From: Pseudomonas sp. R84
GTDB taxonomy: Bacteria > Pseudomonadota > Gammaproteobacteria > Pseudomonadales > Pseudomonadaceae
Reading direction: 5' to 3'
Length of the DNA stretch: 64,000 bases
NCBI RefSeq assembly: GCF_009834515.1
Contig: NZ_CP019426.1
Location: forward strand, 62,001-126,000
Both the position numbers and the translations under genes were made by a program. Positions 23,278 to 32,777 of the stretch are shown here, piece by piece. Under the pieces are notes generated by a model that was not told where the DNA came from, did not search any database, and was given only the letters and a program-made list of their open reading frames with translations. Within the stretch, counting starts at the first letter, position 1, and each line of letters opens with the position of its first letter.

Positions 23278-25416
23278 TTAAGCTGGAATGGCCTTGGCCT
23301 TAGGCTCGCGATCCCAAACCCGATGCTGCCCGATCGCCGTAAAGAACGGCTTGGTTAGCGCCGGTACATCCTTGCCCTGCAACAACCCGGCATCCGCTTC
23401 CAGTTTCAGCAGATCCTGCAACTGCTTGGCATCCCCGTGCAACGCAATCGCCTTCAAATGCTTGTACGCCTCCAGCAGGTAATGCAACGCCACGCCGTCA
23501 CCGCTCAACGCCTTCACCGACGCCGCACCGCCCGGCACAAACACCGCATCGAAAATAACCGACGGCATGCCTTCCATCGAAGCATCCACAGGCAACATTT
23601 TTCCGTCCGCAGTTTTCACCGGCGCCGAAGTCGGCCCCAGCAACTTGGCATGCGCACCTTCAGCCGCCAATGCCTTCTTCATCGCATCAATCGCCGCACC
23701 ATCGACGCCGTTAGCAGCAAGAATCGCCACTTTTCGTGTCTTGATGTTTTCCGGCAGCAGATTCGCCTGGCTCAGTGCTGGCGAGTGATCGAATGACACC
23801 TTGCGCACATCCACCGTGCCTTTGCTCGGCGCAGGCAGACCCAGATTAGCCGCCACGCGCTTGGCCAGTTCCAGATCGATGTTGGCCAGAATCTCGTTCA
23901 CTTCCCGCGCACGGATGAACTCGCGCTCAACCTTGCCCAGCTCGAAGCTGTAAGCGGCAATGATGTGCTCCTTCTCGTGATCGCTCATGCTGTTGAAAAA
24001 CAGAGTCGCTTGGGAGAAGTGATCGCTGAACGACTCACTGCGCTGGCGGATCTTGTTCGCATCAATGCGCTCTGGATAACTTTCGAAACCACCGTCCTGC
24101 GCGGCCGGCGGGGTTTCTTTCGGCCAGCCGCCATCAATCGAGTTCGGCTCATACGAAGCGCGCCCCTTGTCGATCACCGAGCGGTGCTGGGCATCACGCT
24201 GGCCGTTATGAAACGGTGCGACCGGGCGGTTGATCGGCAGCTCATGAAAGTTCGGCCCACCGAGTCGGCTGATTTGCGTATCGGTGTAGGAAAACAGTCG
24301 GCCTTGCAGCAGCGGGTCATTGGAGAAGTCGATGCCCGGCACGATGTGGCCAGGGCAGAACGCGACCTGCTCGGTCTCGGCAAAGAAATTGTCCGGGTTG
24401 CGGTTCAGGGTCATTTTGCCGAGCGGCGTGATCGGCACGATTTCTTCTGGGATCAGCTTGGTCGGGTCGAGGATGTCGAAATCGAAGTCGTGCTCGTTTT
24501 CCTCCTCGATGACCTGTACGCCGAGTTCCCATTCCGGGTAATCGCCCATCTCGATCGCTTCCCAGAGGTCGCGACGATGGTAGTCGGTGTCTTTACCGGC
24601 GAGCTTCTGCGCCTCGTCCCAGACCAGCGAGCACGTGCCGGCAGTGGGGCGCCAGTGGAATTTGACGAAGCGCGATTTACCCTCGGCGTTGATCAGGCGG
24701 AAGGTGTGCACGCCGAAGCCCTGCATGCTGCGCAGGCTTTTCGGGATCGCCCGGTCGGACATCGCCCAGATGACCATGTGCGCGGACTCCGGCACCAAGG
24801 ACACGAAATCCCAGAAAGTGTCGTGGGCCGAGCCGCCGGTAGGAATTTCATTGTGCGGCTCGGGTTTCACCGCGTGGACGAAATCGGGAAACTTGATCGC
24901 GTCCTGAATGAAAAACACCGGCATGTTGTTGCCGACCAGGTCGAAGTTGCCTTCATCGGTGAAGAACTTCACCGCGAAACCACGCACGTCACGCACGGTG
25001 TCGCCGGAGCCACGCGGGCCCTGCACGGTGGAAAAGCGCACGAACACCGGGGTCTTTTTCCCCGGATCCTGTAGGAAACCGGCCTTGGTCAGCGTCGAAT
25101 GGTTCTCGTACGCCTGAAAGAAACCATGCGCGCCGGTGCCGCGGGCGTGAACGATGCGCTCCGGGATCCGCTCATGGTCAAAATGCGTGATCTTTTCCCG
25201 CATGATGAAGTCTTCAAGCAGCGACGGCCCACGCGGGCCGGCCTTGAGGGTGTTCTGGTTGTCGGCGATCTTCACGCCCTGGTTGGTGCGCAGCGCCTGG
25301 CCGGTGGCATCGGAGCGAAACTTTTCCAGGCTGTCGAGTTTGGCGTTGGTGTTGGCACGATCCGGGGCATCGGTACCGGCCATCTGGCTTTTATCGGTCG
25401 TAGGCTTCTTGCTCAT
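23278..25416 (-). CDS. katE: Large-subunit catalase HPII (KatE type)
   Basis: Monofunctional heme catalase removing hydrogen peroxide, 712 aa, the long clade-2 form. The start at 25416 ([12 protein letters not shown]) has GAGGAG upstream. The catalytic His is in [14 protein letters not shown] and the Asn in [10 protein letters not shown]. The proximal heme Tyr lies in [14 protein letters not shown], and [17 protein letters not shown] is present. The C-terminal ~150 residues ([18 protein letters not shown] onward) form the class-I glutamine-amidotransferase-like domain typical of HPII. katE is often RpoS-controlled, but no clear RpoS promoter was placed by eye. I do not recall it beside metN in PAO1. 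Confidence 0.95.
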   Translation of the reverse strand: MSKKPTTDKSQMAGTDAPDRANTNAKLDSLEKFRSDATGQALRTNQGVKIADNQNTLKAGPRGPSLLEDFIMREKITHFDHERIPERIVHARGTGAHGFFQAYENHSTLTKAGFLQDPGKKTPVFVRFSTVQGPRGSGDTVRDVRGFAVKFFTDEGNFDLVGNNMPVFFIQDAIKFPDFVHAVKPEPHNEIPTGGSAHDTFWDFVSLVPESAHMVIWAMSDRAIPKSLRSMQGFGVHTFRLINAEGKSRFVKFHWRPTAGTCSLVWDEAQKLAGKDTDYHRRDLWEAIEMGDYPEWELGVQVIEEENEHDFDFDILDPTKLIPEEIVPITPLGKMTLNRNPDNFFAETEQVAFCPGHIVPGIDFSNDPLLQGRLFSYTDTQISRLGGPNFHELPINRPVAPFHNGQRDAQHRSVIDKGRASYEPNSIDGGWPKETPPAAQDGGFESYPERIDANKIRQRSESFSDHFSQATLFFNSMSDHEKEHIIAAYSFELGKVEREFIRAREVNEILANIDLELAKRVAANLGLPAPSKGTVDVRKVSFDHSPALSQANLLPENIKTRKVAILAANGVDGAAIDAMKKALAAEGAHAKLLGPTSAPVKTADGKMLPVDASMEGMPSVIFDAVFVPGGAASVKALSGDGVALHYLLEAYKHLKAIALHGDAKQLQDLLKLEADAGLLQGKDVPALTKPFFTAIGQHRVWDREPKAKAIPA

Positions 25417-25679
25417 CAGTCGTAAACTCCTCGGTTGACCCCGTGGTTTGCCGGGGACTCTTGAGTGGTTCCCGGGCACGGCACCCAGGGTTTTCAAGTC
25501 GCTTACTTAGTGACTGATGGGCTGCTTTGGACGTTCCTTTTTTATGACCTTTGATCTTGTTATTGCCAAATCGAAGGTTAATTGCGAAATAAATGCTAAG
25601 AACCTCTATACGGACAGGCTAAAATGCGCGCCCGGCTAACCGCTGATCCTTTTCTAACGCGCCCCACAAGGTTCGCTAC

Positions 25680-26687
25680 GTGATCGAGTTTCAAAACGTC
25701 CACAAGACTTACCGCGTCGCCGGTAAGGACATTCCCGCGCTGCACCCGACCAGTCTCTCTATCGAGAACGGGCAGGTGTTCGGCCTGATCGGCCATTCCG
25801 GTGCGGGCAAAAGTACCCTGCTGCGTCTGATCAATCGCCTGGAAGACTCCAGTGGCGGCAAGATCTACGTCGACGGCGAAGAAGTCACCGCGCTGGATGC
25901 CAACGGCCTGCGCCGTTTCCGCCAGCAAGTCGGGATGATCTTCCAGCACTTCAACCTGCTTGCCTCCAAGACCGTGGCCGACAACGTTGCGTTGCCGCTG
26001 ACCCTGGCCGGCGAACTGTCGAGCAGTGACATCGACAAGCGCGTTGCCGAGTTGCTGGCGCGAGTCGGTCTGTCTGCCCACGCCAAGAAGTACCCGGCGC
26101 AATTGTCCGGCGGCCAGAAGCAGCGCGTCGGCATCGCCCGCGCCCTGGCGACCAAGCCGAAGATTCTGCTGTGCGACGAGGCCACCAGTGCCCTCGACCC
26201 GCAGACCACCGCGTCGGTTCTGCAATTGCTGGCCGAGATCAACCGCGAACTGAAACTGACCATCGTCCTGATCACCCACGAGATGGATGTCATCCGTCGC
26301 GTCTGCGATCAAGTCGCGGTGATGGATGCCGGCGTAATCGTCGAGCAAGGTTCGGTGGCCGATGTGTTCCTGCATCCGAAGCACCCGACCACCAAACGCT
26401 TTGTTCAGGAAAGCGAGCAGATCGACGAAAGCGAGCAGCGCGATGACTTCGCTCACGTGCCGGGCCGCATCGTGCGTCTGACCTTCCAGGGCGAAGCGAC
26501 CTACGCGCCGCTGCTCGGTACCGTCGCCCGGGAAACCGGCGTCGACTACAGCATCCTTGCCGGTCGCATCGACCGCATCAAAGACATTCCGTACGGGCAA
26601 TTGACCCTCGCCGTCACCGGTGGCGACATGGAAGCGGCCTTCGCCCGCTTCACCGCCGCTGACGTTCACATGGAGGTATTGCGCTAA
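25680..26687 (+). CDS. metN: Methionine ABC transporter ATPase MetN
   Basis: Cytoplasmic ATPase of the D/L-methionine importer, 335 aa, starting with GTG ([15 protein letters not shown]). Walker A is GHSGAGKST, the Q-loop is in [10 protein letters not shown], the signature is LSGGQKQRV and Walker B is [12 protein letters not shown]. The C-terminal ~90 residues ([17 protein letters not shown] onward) form the NIL domain, which binds methionine and shuts transport down when the pool is high. The stop overlaps the metI start by one base. No SAM riboswitch was recognised upstream. Confidence 0.96.
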   Translation: MIEFQNVHKTYRVAGKDIPALHPTSLSIENGQVFGLIGHSGAGKSTLLRLINRLEDSSGGKIYVDGEEVTALDANGLRRFRQQVGMIFQHFNLLASKTVADNVALPLTLAGELSSSDIDKRVAELLARVGLSAHAKKYPAQLSGGQKQRVGIARALATKPKILLCDEATSALDPQTTASVLQLLAEINRELKLTIVLITHEMDVIRRVCDQVAVMDAGVIVEQGSVADVFLHPKHPTTKRFVQESEQIDESEQRDDFAHVPGRIVRLTFQGEATYAPLLGTVARETGVDYSILAGRIDRIKDIPYGQLTLAVTGGDMEAAFARFTAADVHMEVLR

Positions 26688-27361
26688 TGGAAGACCTGAT
26701 CAGTTTCTTCACCAATATCGACTGGTACGAAATCTGGCTGGCCACCGGTGACACCATGCTGATGCTCGGTGGTTCGCTGCTGTTCACCGTGTTGCTCGGC
26801 CTGCCGCTGGGCGTGTTGCTGTTCCTCTGCAGCCCGCGTCAGTTGCTGGAAAACCGTGGCCTCTACGCGTTCATGTCGCTGGCGGTGAACATCCTGCGTT
26901 CGCTGCCGTTCATTATTCTGTTGATCGTGATGATCCCGTTCACCGTGCTGATCACCGGCACGTCGCTGGGCGTGGCCGGTGCGATTCCGCCATTGGTTGT
27001 GGGTGCGACGCCGTTCTTTGCGCGTCTGGTGGAAACCGCGCTGCGTGAAGTCGATCGCGGCATCATCGAAGCGACCCAGTCGATGGGCGCGACCACGCGG
27101 CAGATCATCATCAACGCTCTGCTGCCGGAAGCCCGTCCGGGCATCTTCGCGGCGATTACGGTGACGGCGATTACACTGGTGTCCTACACGGCGATGGCCG
27201 GTGTGGTCGGTGCCGGTGGTCTGGGTGACCTGGCGATCCGTTTCGGCTATCAGCGTTTCCAGACTGACGTGATGATCGTCACCGTGGTGTTGCTGCTGAT
27301 ACTGGTGCAAGTGCTGCAGATGGTCGGTGATCGACTGGTCGTGCATTTCTCGCGCAAATAA
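26687..27361 (+). CDS. metI: Methionine ABC transporter permease MetI
   Basis: Inner-membrane permease with five predicted helices, 224 aa. The EAA-type coupling loop is VDRGIIEATQSMGATTRQII, which contacts MetN. The start ATGGAAGACC overlaps the metN stop (TAATG). Size and motifs match MetI. It is followed after 78 bp by metQ. The 3' end carries LVQVLQMVGDRLVVHF, the normal last helix. Confidence 0.96.
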   Translation: MEDLISFFTNIDWYEIWLATGDTMLMLGGSLLFTVLLGLPLGVLLFLCSPRQLLENRGLYAFMSLAVNILRSLPFIILLIVMIPFTVLITGTSLGVAGAIPPLVVGATPFFARLVETALREVDRGIIEATQSMGATTRQIIINALLPEARPGIFAAITVTAITLVSYTAMAGVVGAGGLGDLAIRFGYQRFQTDVMIVTVVLLLILVQVLQMVGDRLVVHFSRK

Positions 27362-27439
27362 CCGGTTTTTGTAATCAAGAGATGAGCCGGCCATTCGCTG
27401 GCAGGCGCCAGACGGGCGCTTTGAAAAGGAGTTAGCTGA

Positions 27440-28210
27440 ATGAAAAAACTGATCGCTGCATTCGCTGCCGTTGCGGCATTCTCGGCCCATGCCGAAACCC
27501 TGACCGTTGCTGCCACCCCGGTGCCGCACGCAGAAATCCTCGAGTTCGTGAAACCGGCGCTGGCCAAAGAAGGCGTGGAGCTGAAGGTCAAGGTGTTCAC
27601 CGACTACATTCAGCCGAACGTACAGGTCGCGGAAAAGCGTCTGGACGCCAACTTCTTCCAGCACCAGCCGTATCTCGATGAGTTCAACAAGGCCAAGGGC
27701 ACTAGTCTGGTTGCCGTGACCGGTGTGCACCTGGAGCCGCTGGGCGCTTACTCGAGCAAGCTCAAGGACCTGAAGGATCTGCCAAGCGGCGCCAACGTGG
27801 TGATCCCGAACGACGCCACCAACGGCGGCCGCGCGCTGTTGCTGCTGGCCAAGGCTGGCGTGATCACTTTGAAGGATCCGACCAACATCCTGTCGACCGT
27901 CAAAGACATTGCGACAAATCCGAAAGACCTGAAAATCCGTGAACTGGAAGCCGCGACCATCCCGCGCGTGCTGACTCAGGTTGATCTGGCACTGATCAAC
28001 ACCAACTACGCGCTGGAAGCCAAGCTTGATCCGTCCAAGGATGCGCTGGTGATTGAAGGTAATGATTCGCCGTACGTGAACATCCTCGTGTCCCGCGCGG
28101 ACAACAAGGACAGCGACGCGATGAAGAAACTCGCTGCTGCGCTGCACAGCCCGGAAGTGAAGAAGTTCATTACCGAGAAGTACAAAGGCGCGGTGCTGCC
28201 GGCGTTCTGA
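27440..28210 (+). CDS. metQ: Methionine-binding protein MetQ
   Basis: Periplasmic substrate-binding protein of the MetNIQ importer, 256 aa (NlpA/YaeC family). The signal peptide ends SAHA before ETLTVAATPVPHAEIL. There is no lipobox cysteine, unlike the lipoprotein MetQ of E. coli, so it should be soluble. Family motifs include DYIQPNVQVAEKRLDANFFQH and DATNGGRALLLL. AAGGAG lies upstream of the ATG. A strong terminator follows. Confidence 0.95.
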   Translation: MKKLIAAFAAVAAFSAHAETLTVAATPVPHAEILEFVKPALAKEGVELKVKVFTDYIQPNVQVAEKRLDANFFQHQPYLDEFNKAKGTSLVAVTGVHLEPLGAYSSKLKDLKDLPSGANVVIPNDATNGGRALLLLAKAGVITLKDPTNILSTVKDIATNPKDLKIRELEAATIPRVLTQVDLALINTNYALEAKLDPSKDALVIEGNDSPYVNILVSRADNKDSDAMKKLAAALHSPEVKKFITEKYKGAVLPAF

Positions 28211-28227
28211 TTGGGCTGGCTGCAATG

Positions 28228-28259
28228 AAAAAGGGGACGCTAATGGCGTCCCCTTTTTT
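28228..28259 (+). terminator. Intrinsic terminator of metNIQ
   Basis: AAAAAGGGGACGC-TAATG-GCGTCCCCTTTTTT: a long perfect stem ending in a T-run 17 bp past the metQ stop. Confidence 0.93.
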
Positions 28260-28295
28260 GTGTCTGGTGTTGGGCTTTGGACCTGCTGTGAAGCT

Positions 28296-28475
28296 TCCCC
28301 TCACCCCAGCCCTCTCCCGGAGGGAGAGGGGGCCGACCGAGGTGTCTTGCGTTCTACATCGACCTGACAGACCGAGTTGATTATGGATTCAGCGGATAAC
28401 TTTCAGGTCGGCGTAACTCTTGAATATCCCCCAATCAGTTCCCTCTCCCTCTGGGAGAGGGCTAGGGTGAGGGGC
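28296..28475. repeat. Long inverted-repeat element, CCCTCACCC(C/T)AGCCCTCTCCC type
   Basis: The ends are GC-rich inverted copies (CCCTCACCCCAGCCCTCTCCCG at one end, AGGGCTAGGGTGAGGGGC at the other). Each end also holds its own small CCCTCTCCC/GGGAGAGGG hairpin. The middle contains GACCGAGTTGATTATGGATTC. A second copy lies at 57432-57590. No coding capacity, so it is probably a non-autonomous dispersed repeat. Confidence 0.82.
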
Positions 28476-28491
28476 TTTTGCCTTTAGGCGA

Positions 28492-29127
28492 TTACTTGCG
28501 ATTAAGCATGACCGGGAGTTGCGCAACCAGTTTGGCGTTATTCAACGGCGCTCGAATAAACCCACGCTGCGTCCCGTCCGGCCCGATCACTGCCAGATTG
28601 CCGCTATGGTCGACGGTGTAATTCGGCTTACTGGTATCCGCCGGAATAAACGGAATACTCACCGCATTCGCCACCTTCTGCAGCTCTTCAATCGAGGTCG
28701 GCGTCAGGCCAACAAACTGCGGATCGAAGTAACCCAGATACTGCTTCAACTGCTTGGGGTTATCGCGGTTCGGGTCAACGCTGACCAGCACGATCTGCAA
28801 CTTGTCCACAGCGTCCTTGGGCAGTTCACTCTTGATCTGCCGCAACTGGGCGAGGGTGGTCGGGCAGATGTCCGGGCAGAAGGTGTAGCCGAAAAACAGC
28901 AGACTCCACTTACCTTTGAGCTCATTGATCGCCACCGGTTTGCCGTCCTGATCGGTCATCGTCACGTCCGGCAGATTACGGCTCTGCGGCAGCAGGATAA
29001 TGCCGGCGTCGATCAGCGCCGTCGGGTCGCCCTGGCCCTTGCCGCTCAGCACTTTGTTGACGGTCAGGCCGAGGATCAGCGCGATCACGGCGACGAGGAT
29101 GAAGACGGTTTTCTGGGTTCGAGTCAT
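28492..29127 (-). CDS. SCO1/SenC copper chaperone for cytochrome oxidase
   Basis: Thioredoxin-fold protein delivering copper to the CuA centre of oxidase subunit II, 211 aa. An N-terminal membrane anchor (about 7-25) is followed by a periplasmic domain. The copper site is C84 and C88 in FCPDICPTT (CX3C) with a later His in TVDHSGNL. The start at 29127 ([10 protein letters not shown]) overlaps the cyoE stop as ATGA; the longer upstream frame is the cyoE shadow. It ends the assembly-factor half of the cox cluster. Confidence 0.94.
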   Translation of the reverse strand: MTRTQKTVFILVAVIALILGLTVNKVLSGKGQGDPTALIDAGIILLPQSRNLPDVTMTDQDGKPVAINELKGKWSLLFFGYTFCPDICPTTLAQLRQIKSELPKDAVDKLQIVLVSVDPNRDNPKQLKQYLGYFDPQFVGLTPTSIEELQKVANAVSIPFIPADTSKPNYTVDHSGNLAVIGPDGTQRGFIRAPLNNAKLVAQLPVMLNRK

Positions 29128-30023
29128 AGGTTCAACAGTAAGTAGTGGTCTACGAGCAGGGCAATGAACAGCAAAAACAAGTACCAAATAGAGTACTTGA
29201 AGGTGTTGATCGCCGCGTGCGGCCGAGTGCCACGGTACAGCACCACGGCCCATTGCAGAAACCTTGCGCCCAGACCGAGAGCGCAGATCAGGTAGAGCAC
29301 ACCGCTCATGTGGATCACGTATGGCAGCAGACTCACCGCCAGCAGCGCAAACGTGTACAGCAGAATATGCACCTTGGTGTAGTGCTCGCCGTGGGTGACC
29401 GGCAGCATCGGGATGTCGGCCTTGGCGTATTCCTCTTTGCGATGAATCGCCAGCGCCCAGAAGTGCGGCGGCGTCCAGGCGAAGATGATCAGCACCAGCA
29501 ACAACGGTTCGGCGCTGACGTGGCCGGTGGCAGCGGTCCAGCCAAGCAGCGGCGGTGCGGCGCCGGCGAGGCCACCGATGACGATGTTCTGCGGCGTCGC
29601 GCGTTTGAGGAAACCGGTGTAGATCACCGCATAACCGAGCAGTGAGGCCAAGGTCAGCCAAGCGGTCAGCGGATTGGTGAAAGTCAGCAACAGGGCCTGA
29701 CCGAGCAACGCCAGCACCAGTGCAAACGTCAGCGCCGCCGCCGGCGAAACCCGTCCTTCAGCGAGGGGCCGTTTATGCGTGCGTGCCATCACCGCATCGA
29801 TGCGCCGATCGACCACATGATTGACCGCCGCCGCGCCACCGGCACACAACGCAATGCCCAGATTACCGAACACCAGTACCGTCCACGGCACCCCGGCGCG
29901 GGTCGCGAGGAACATGCCGACCAGCGAGGTGATCAGCATCAGCACCACGACTTTCGGTTTGGTCAGCTCCAGGTAATCACGCCAGATCGCCTGATGCGGA
30001 CGTTCGCCAATCAGAATCGCCAC
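29124..30023 (-). CDS. cyoE: Protoheme IX farnesyltransferase (heme O synthase)
   Basis: Inner-membrane UbiA-family prenyltransferase converting heme B to heme O, 299 aa with about nine hydrophobic segments. The first Asp-rich motif is [20 protein letters not shown] (N-x3-D-x3-D) and a second polar loop, [15 protein letters not shown], is typical. It provides the substrate for CtaA (heme A synthase), whose gene overlaps its start by 13 bp. Together they make the heme A for the aa3 oxidase encoded here. Sometimes named ctaB. Confidence 0.95.
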   Translation of the reverse strand: MAILIGERPHQAIWRDYLELTKPKVVVLMLITSLVGMFLATRAGVPWTVLVFGNLGIALCAGGAAAVNHVVDRRIDAVMARTHKRPLAEGRVSPAAALTFALVLALLGQALLLTFTNPLTAWLTLASLLGYAVIYTGFLKRATPQNIVIGGLAGAAPPLLGWTAATGHVSAEPLLLVLIIFAWTPPHFWALAIHRKEEYAKADIPMLPVTHGEHYTKVHILLYTFALLAVSLLPYVIHMSGVLYLICALGLGARFLQWAVVLYRGTRPHAAINTFKYSIWYLFLLFIALLVDHYLLLNL

Positions 30024-31090
30024 GGCGTTTCTCCTTTAATAGTGATGGGCGCGGCGGAATGTTTGCGCGGGCTCAAGCGCCAGCGCGCGAGCACCGGTTG
30101 CTTGACCCGAACCAGACTGGTGCGCGCGTGGTAATTGACCAGCACCATGGTCAGCAACAGCGCCGCACCGCCAGCGTTATGCGCGACCGCCACCGGCAGC
30201 GGCAGATGGAACAGCACGTTACTGATGCCGAGGGTGATCTGCGCCGCGAGGGCAATCAACACAAGACCGGCCAACCGCGTCATGCCAACCACTTTCAATT
30301 GCCAAGCGAGACCGAGCAGCACCAGCGTCACCAGCAGCGCGCCGATACGATGAGTCAGGTGAATCGCCGTGCGTGCATCGCTGTCGAGTTGCCCACCCAG
30401 ATAATTCGGGCCGATGTGCTGGGTCAGGTGAAAACCGTTGGCGAAATCCGCCGGTGGCAGCCATTGCCCGTGGCAGGTCGGGAAGTCGATGCAGGCCACC
30501 GCCGCGTAGTTGGAACTGACCCAGCCACCCAGCGCGATCTGGCCAATCACCAACAACAATCCCGCCGTCGCCCAATACTGCAAACGCTTGGGCACGGTCA
30601 GCGCCGGCAACACTCCGGACAATCGCAACGTCAGCAAAAACAGCAGACTCAAGGTCGCAAACCCGCCGAGCAAATGCCCGGTGACCACCTGCGGCCAAAG
30701 CTTGAGCGTCACCGTCCACATGCCGAACGCCGCTTGTGCGATCACGACAGCCAGCAGAAACAGCGGCAGTTTCAACGGCTGCCCCGGATGACGACGGTTA
30801 ACCCACGCGCGTCCGGCCAGAATCGAAATAAGCAGGCCGAGGGTGCCGGCGAAATAGCGGTGGATCATCTCGTTCCAGCCCTTGTGCGTCTCCACTGGCG
30901 AGTCGGGGTAATGCAGTTCGGCATGGGCCAGTTGGGCTTCGCTTTTCGGCACGCTGATAAACCCGTAGCAGCCCGGCCAGTCCGGACAGCCGAGGCCAGC
31001 GTGGGTCAGGCGCGTGTAGGCGCCGAGCAGCACCACAATAAGTGCCAGCAGGGTGGCAAACAGCGCGAGGCGAAATCCAGGTTTGGCCAT
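30011..31090 (-). CDS. ctaA: Heme A synthase (COX15/CtaA)
   Basis: Oxidises heme O to heme A; 359 aa with about eight transmembrane helices arranged as two four-helix repeats. Conserved features are the first-helix segment ending [18 protein letters not shown], the histidine in [13 protein letters not shown], the mid loop [13 protein letters not shown] and a [11 protein letters not shown] motif with another heme-ligand His. The Cys pairs in the two periplasmic loops match the family. It lies between the Sco-like gene (10 bp) and cyoE (overlap). Confidence 0.94.
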   Translation of the reverse strand: MAKPGFRLALFATLLALIVVLLGAYTRLTHAGLGCPDWPGCYGFISVPKSEAQLAHAELHYPDSPVETHKGWNEMIHRYFAGTLGLLISILAGRAWVNRRHPGQPLKLPLFLLAVVIAQAAFGMWTVTLKLWPQVVTGHLLGGFATLSLLFLLTLRLSGVLPALTVPKRLQYWATAGLLLVIGQIALGGWVSSNYAAVACIDFPTCHGQWLPPADFANGFHLTQHIGPNYLGGQLDSDARTAIHLTHRIGALLVTLVLLGLAWQLKVVGMTRLAGLVLIALAAQITLGISNVLFHLPLPVAVAHNAGGAALLLTMVLVNYHARTSLVRVKQPVLARWRLSPRKHSAAPITIKGETPWRF

Positions 31091-31100
31091 GACGATGCCC

Positions 31101-31694
31101 TTATCCGATGTTCGACAGTTTCAGCAGGTGCCGCAGGTCGTTGAGCAGATCCTTGCCTTTTACATTCGGCTCGTAACGCAGTACGAGATTGCCGTGAGGG
31201 TCGATGATCCACAGTTGCGGCGTGGCTTTGTCGCCGGTTGTCTTGCTGAACACACCGGCGTCCAGCGGGTAGCGTTGCAGTTGCGGATATTCGCGGGTCA
31301 GCTTGGCGTCGTAATCAGCGCTCACCGGTTGCGCAGCAGCAAGGGCGTGGCTTGCGCGGCCGGCATCGCGACCGAGGCCGATCTGGATCTGCCGCGCCAG
31401 ATACACCAGTTGCTGGCAGTCCACCGCGCATTCTTTCGGTGCGGTGACCAGTATCTGCCAGCGCTCTTCCTCCGCTTGCACGCCGAGGTCGGCGCGGGTC
31501 TGGCCGTTGCCGATCAGTTCGCCGTGATAGCTGCGACCTTCTGGCACCCAGAACTGCAATTTGTACATGCCGGTGGCGAGCACCATCGGCCCGATCACGC
31601 CAAGCACAATCAGCAATAACTGAATGCGCCCGCGACGACGGGGGGCGGCAGGCTTCGCCTCAGACATGCTGGGTGGATTCATGGCCGTTCCCAT
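31101..31694 (-). CDS. Membrane-anchored Sco-like thioredoxin-fold protein in the cox cluster
   Basis: 197 aa. Usually annotated hypothetical (PA0111-like, from memory). A single transmembrane helix (about 24-43) is followed by a periplasmic domain. C89-AVD-C93 is a CX3C pair preceded by RWQILVTAPKE, as in SCO proteins. The C-terminus has LWIIDPHGNLVLRYEP, resembling the SCO strand with a His next to the turn, then a helix KGKDLLNDLRHLL. A copper or thiol role in oxidase assembly is inference. The start at 31694 has AAGGAG at good spacing. It overlaps the SURF1 3' end by 35 bp. Confidence 0.75.
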   Translation of the reverse strand: MGTAMNPPSMSEAKPAAPRRRGRIQLLLIVLGVIGPMVLATGMYKLQFWVPEGRSYHGELIGNGQTRADLGVQAEEERWQILVTAPKECAVDCQQLVYLARQIQIGLGRDAGRASHALAAAQPVSADYDAKLTREYPQLQRYPLDAGVFSKTTGDKATPQLWIIDPHGNLVLRYEPNVKGKDLLNDLRHLLKLSNIG

Positions 31695-32400
31695 GGTGGT
31701 TCTCCTTTGCGTTGTGCAAGCCCAAATAGACGTAGAGGCCGAGCAGGGCGGTGGCCATGGCGAACCACTGCACGGCGTAACCGAGGTGTTTTTCCGGGCC
31801 CATGGCGACCACCGGCCAATCGGCCTCGTAGCTGGCCGGGCCGGATTCGGCGCGTAATTCGTAGGTGAAGCCGTCGCGCTCAAGGGTTTTCCACAGCTTG
31901 ACGGGTTCGACGGCAGTGATGGTTTGCGGCCAGGTGCTGCTGACCGGGTCGGCGTGCAACTGAAAAGTGGCGCCAGGGGCGACGTAGACCCAGGCATCGA
32001 CATTCAACGCTTCACTGGGCGTAGTGAATTGTGGCGGCACGCGGCGATCCGGCCACGGCAGCCAGCCGCGATTGACCAGCAGCCACAATCCGGTGCGTTG
32101 ATCCTGAAAGGGTTGCAGCAACTCGACGCCGACCTTGCCGTTACGCTGGCGGTTATCCAGCAGCAAACTGTGCGCGGCATCGAACTGGCCGTGCAGATGC
32201 ACGCGGCGATAGGCCGGATCGGCGCCGCTTAGCAACTGAGTGCTGGCCATCGGTTCGGCGGCGCGGCGTTCGGCGTAACTGGCGAGCAGGGCGGTTTTCT
32301 CGGCGCCCCGGCTCAGTTGCCAGAAGCCCAGCGACACCAGCAGCGGCAGCAAAAGCGCCACCATCACGGTCGGTATCACGCCCGGGCGAAAACGCTTCAT
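31660..32400 (-). CDS. SURF1 family oxidase assembly protein
   Basis: Inner-membrane protein that helps insert heme A into subunit I, 246 aa. The N-terminal helix (about 9-26) is PTVMVALLLPLLVSLGFWQL. The periplasmic domain has VNRGWLPWPDRR, a hallmark of SURF1. A C-terminal helix lies near 205-225 (GYAVQWFAMATALLGLYVYLG), and the tail is His/Asn-rich (NAKENHHGNGHE). It is the first gene of the downstream assembly unit and diverges from the DUF2909 gene (71-bp gap, where its promoter must lie). Confidence 0.92.
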   Translation of the reverse strand: MKRFRPGVIPTVMVALLLPLLVSLGFWQLSRGAEKTALLASYAERRAAEPMASTQLLSGADPAYRRVHLHGQFDAAHSLLLDNRQRNGKVGVELLQPFQDQRTGLWLLVNRGWLPWPDRRVPPQFTTPSEALNVDAWVYVAPGATFQLHADPVSSTWPQTITAVEPVKLWKTLERDGFTYELRAESGPASYEADWPVVAMGPEKHLGYAVQWFAMATALLGLYVYLGLHNAKENHHGNGHESTQHV

Positions 32401-32471
32401 GGCTGCGCCACAAAGTCAGTCGTTGCGCTCGCTATACTCAATTGCATCGCCTGTCCCCCGGAGTTCTTCCC

Positions 32472-32675
32472 ATGCTCAAAACAGCGATCGTCCTGATGCT
32501 GATTGCCACGGTGATCAGCCTGTTCAGCGGCCTGTTTTTCCTGGTCAAGGACGACAGCAGCTCGAATCGCCTGGTCATCGCCTTGAGTGTTCGGGTGGCA
32601 TTGGCCGCTGCCACCGTCGGCTTGATTGCCTGGGGCTTTTACAGCGGCCAACTGGTGTCCCACGTGACGTGGTAG
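32472..32675 (+). CDS. DUF2909 twin-transmembrane protein
   Basis: A 67-aa protein with two hydrophobic helices (about 3-24 and 35-58) joined by a short polar turn KDDSSSNR. This family recurs inside proteobacterial cox clusters, function unknown. The start at 32472 (MLKTAIVLMLIA) is preceded by GGAGTTCTTCCC. It is transcribed against the rest of the cluster, between SURF1 and subunit III, and so splits it into two transcription units. A cox-assembly role is inferred only from position. Confidence 0.85.
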   Translation: MLKTAIVLMLIATVISLFSGLFFLVKDDSSSNRLVIALSVRVALAAATVGLIAWGFYSGQLVSHVTW

Positions 32676-32683
32676 ACACTCGC

Positions 32684-32760
32684 TGCAAGTGGCAAGCGGC
32701 AAGCTACAAGTTAAAAGCCTTACCGTTTTGCCTTGAAGCTTGCAGCTCGCAGCTTTTGTT
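32684..32760. repeat. Imperfect inverted repeat after the DUF2909 gene
   Basis: GCAAGCGGCAAGCTACAAG and CTTGAAGCTTGCAGCTCGC form an imperfect inverted pair between the convergent DUF2909 and subunit III genes. It resembles a further dispersed Pseudomonas repeat built on GCTTGCAGCTTG units. Confidence 0.6.
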
Positions 32761-32777
32761 GTGGCTTGCAGCTGTTG

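Noticed and set aside
25417..25679. SAM-type riboswitch or MetJ box before metN
   Set aside because: No conserved riboswitch core or tandem AGACGTCT-like boxes were found by eye.
26684..28225. 513-aa minus-strand open frame over metI and metQ
   Set aside because: Gln/His/Arg-rich antisense frame; metI and metQ are clear on the other strand.
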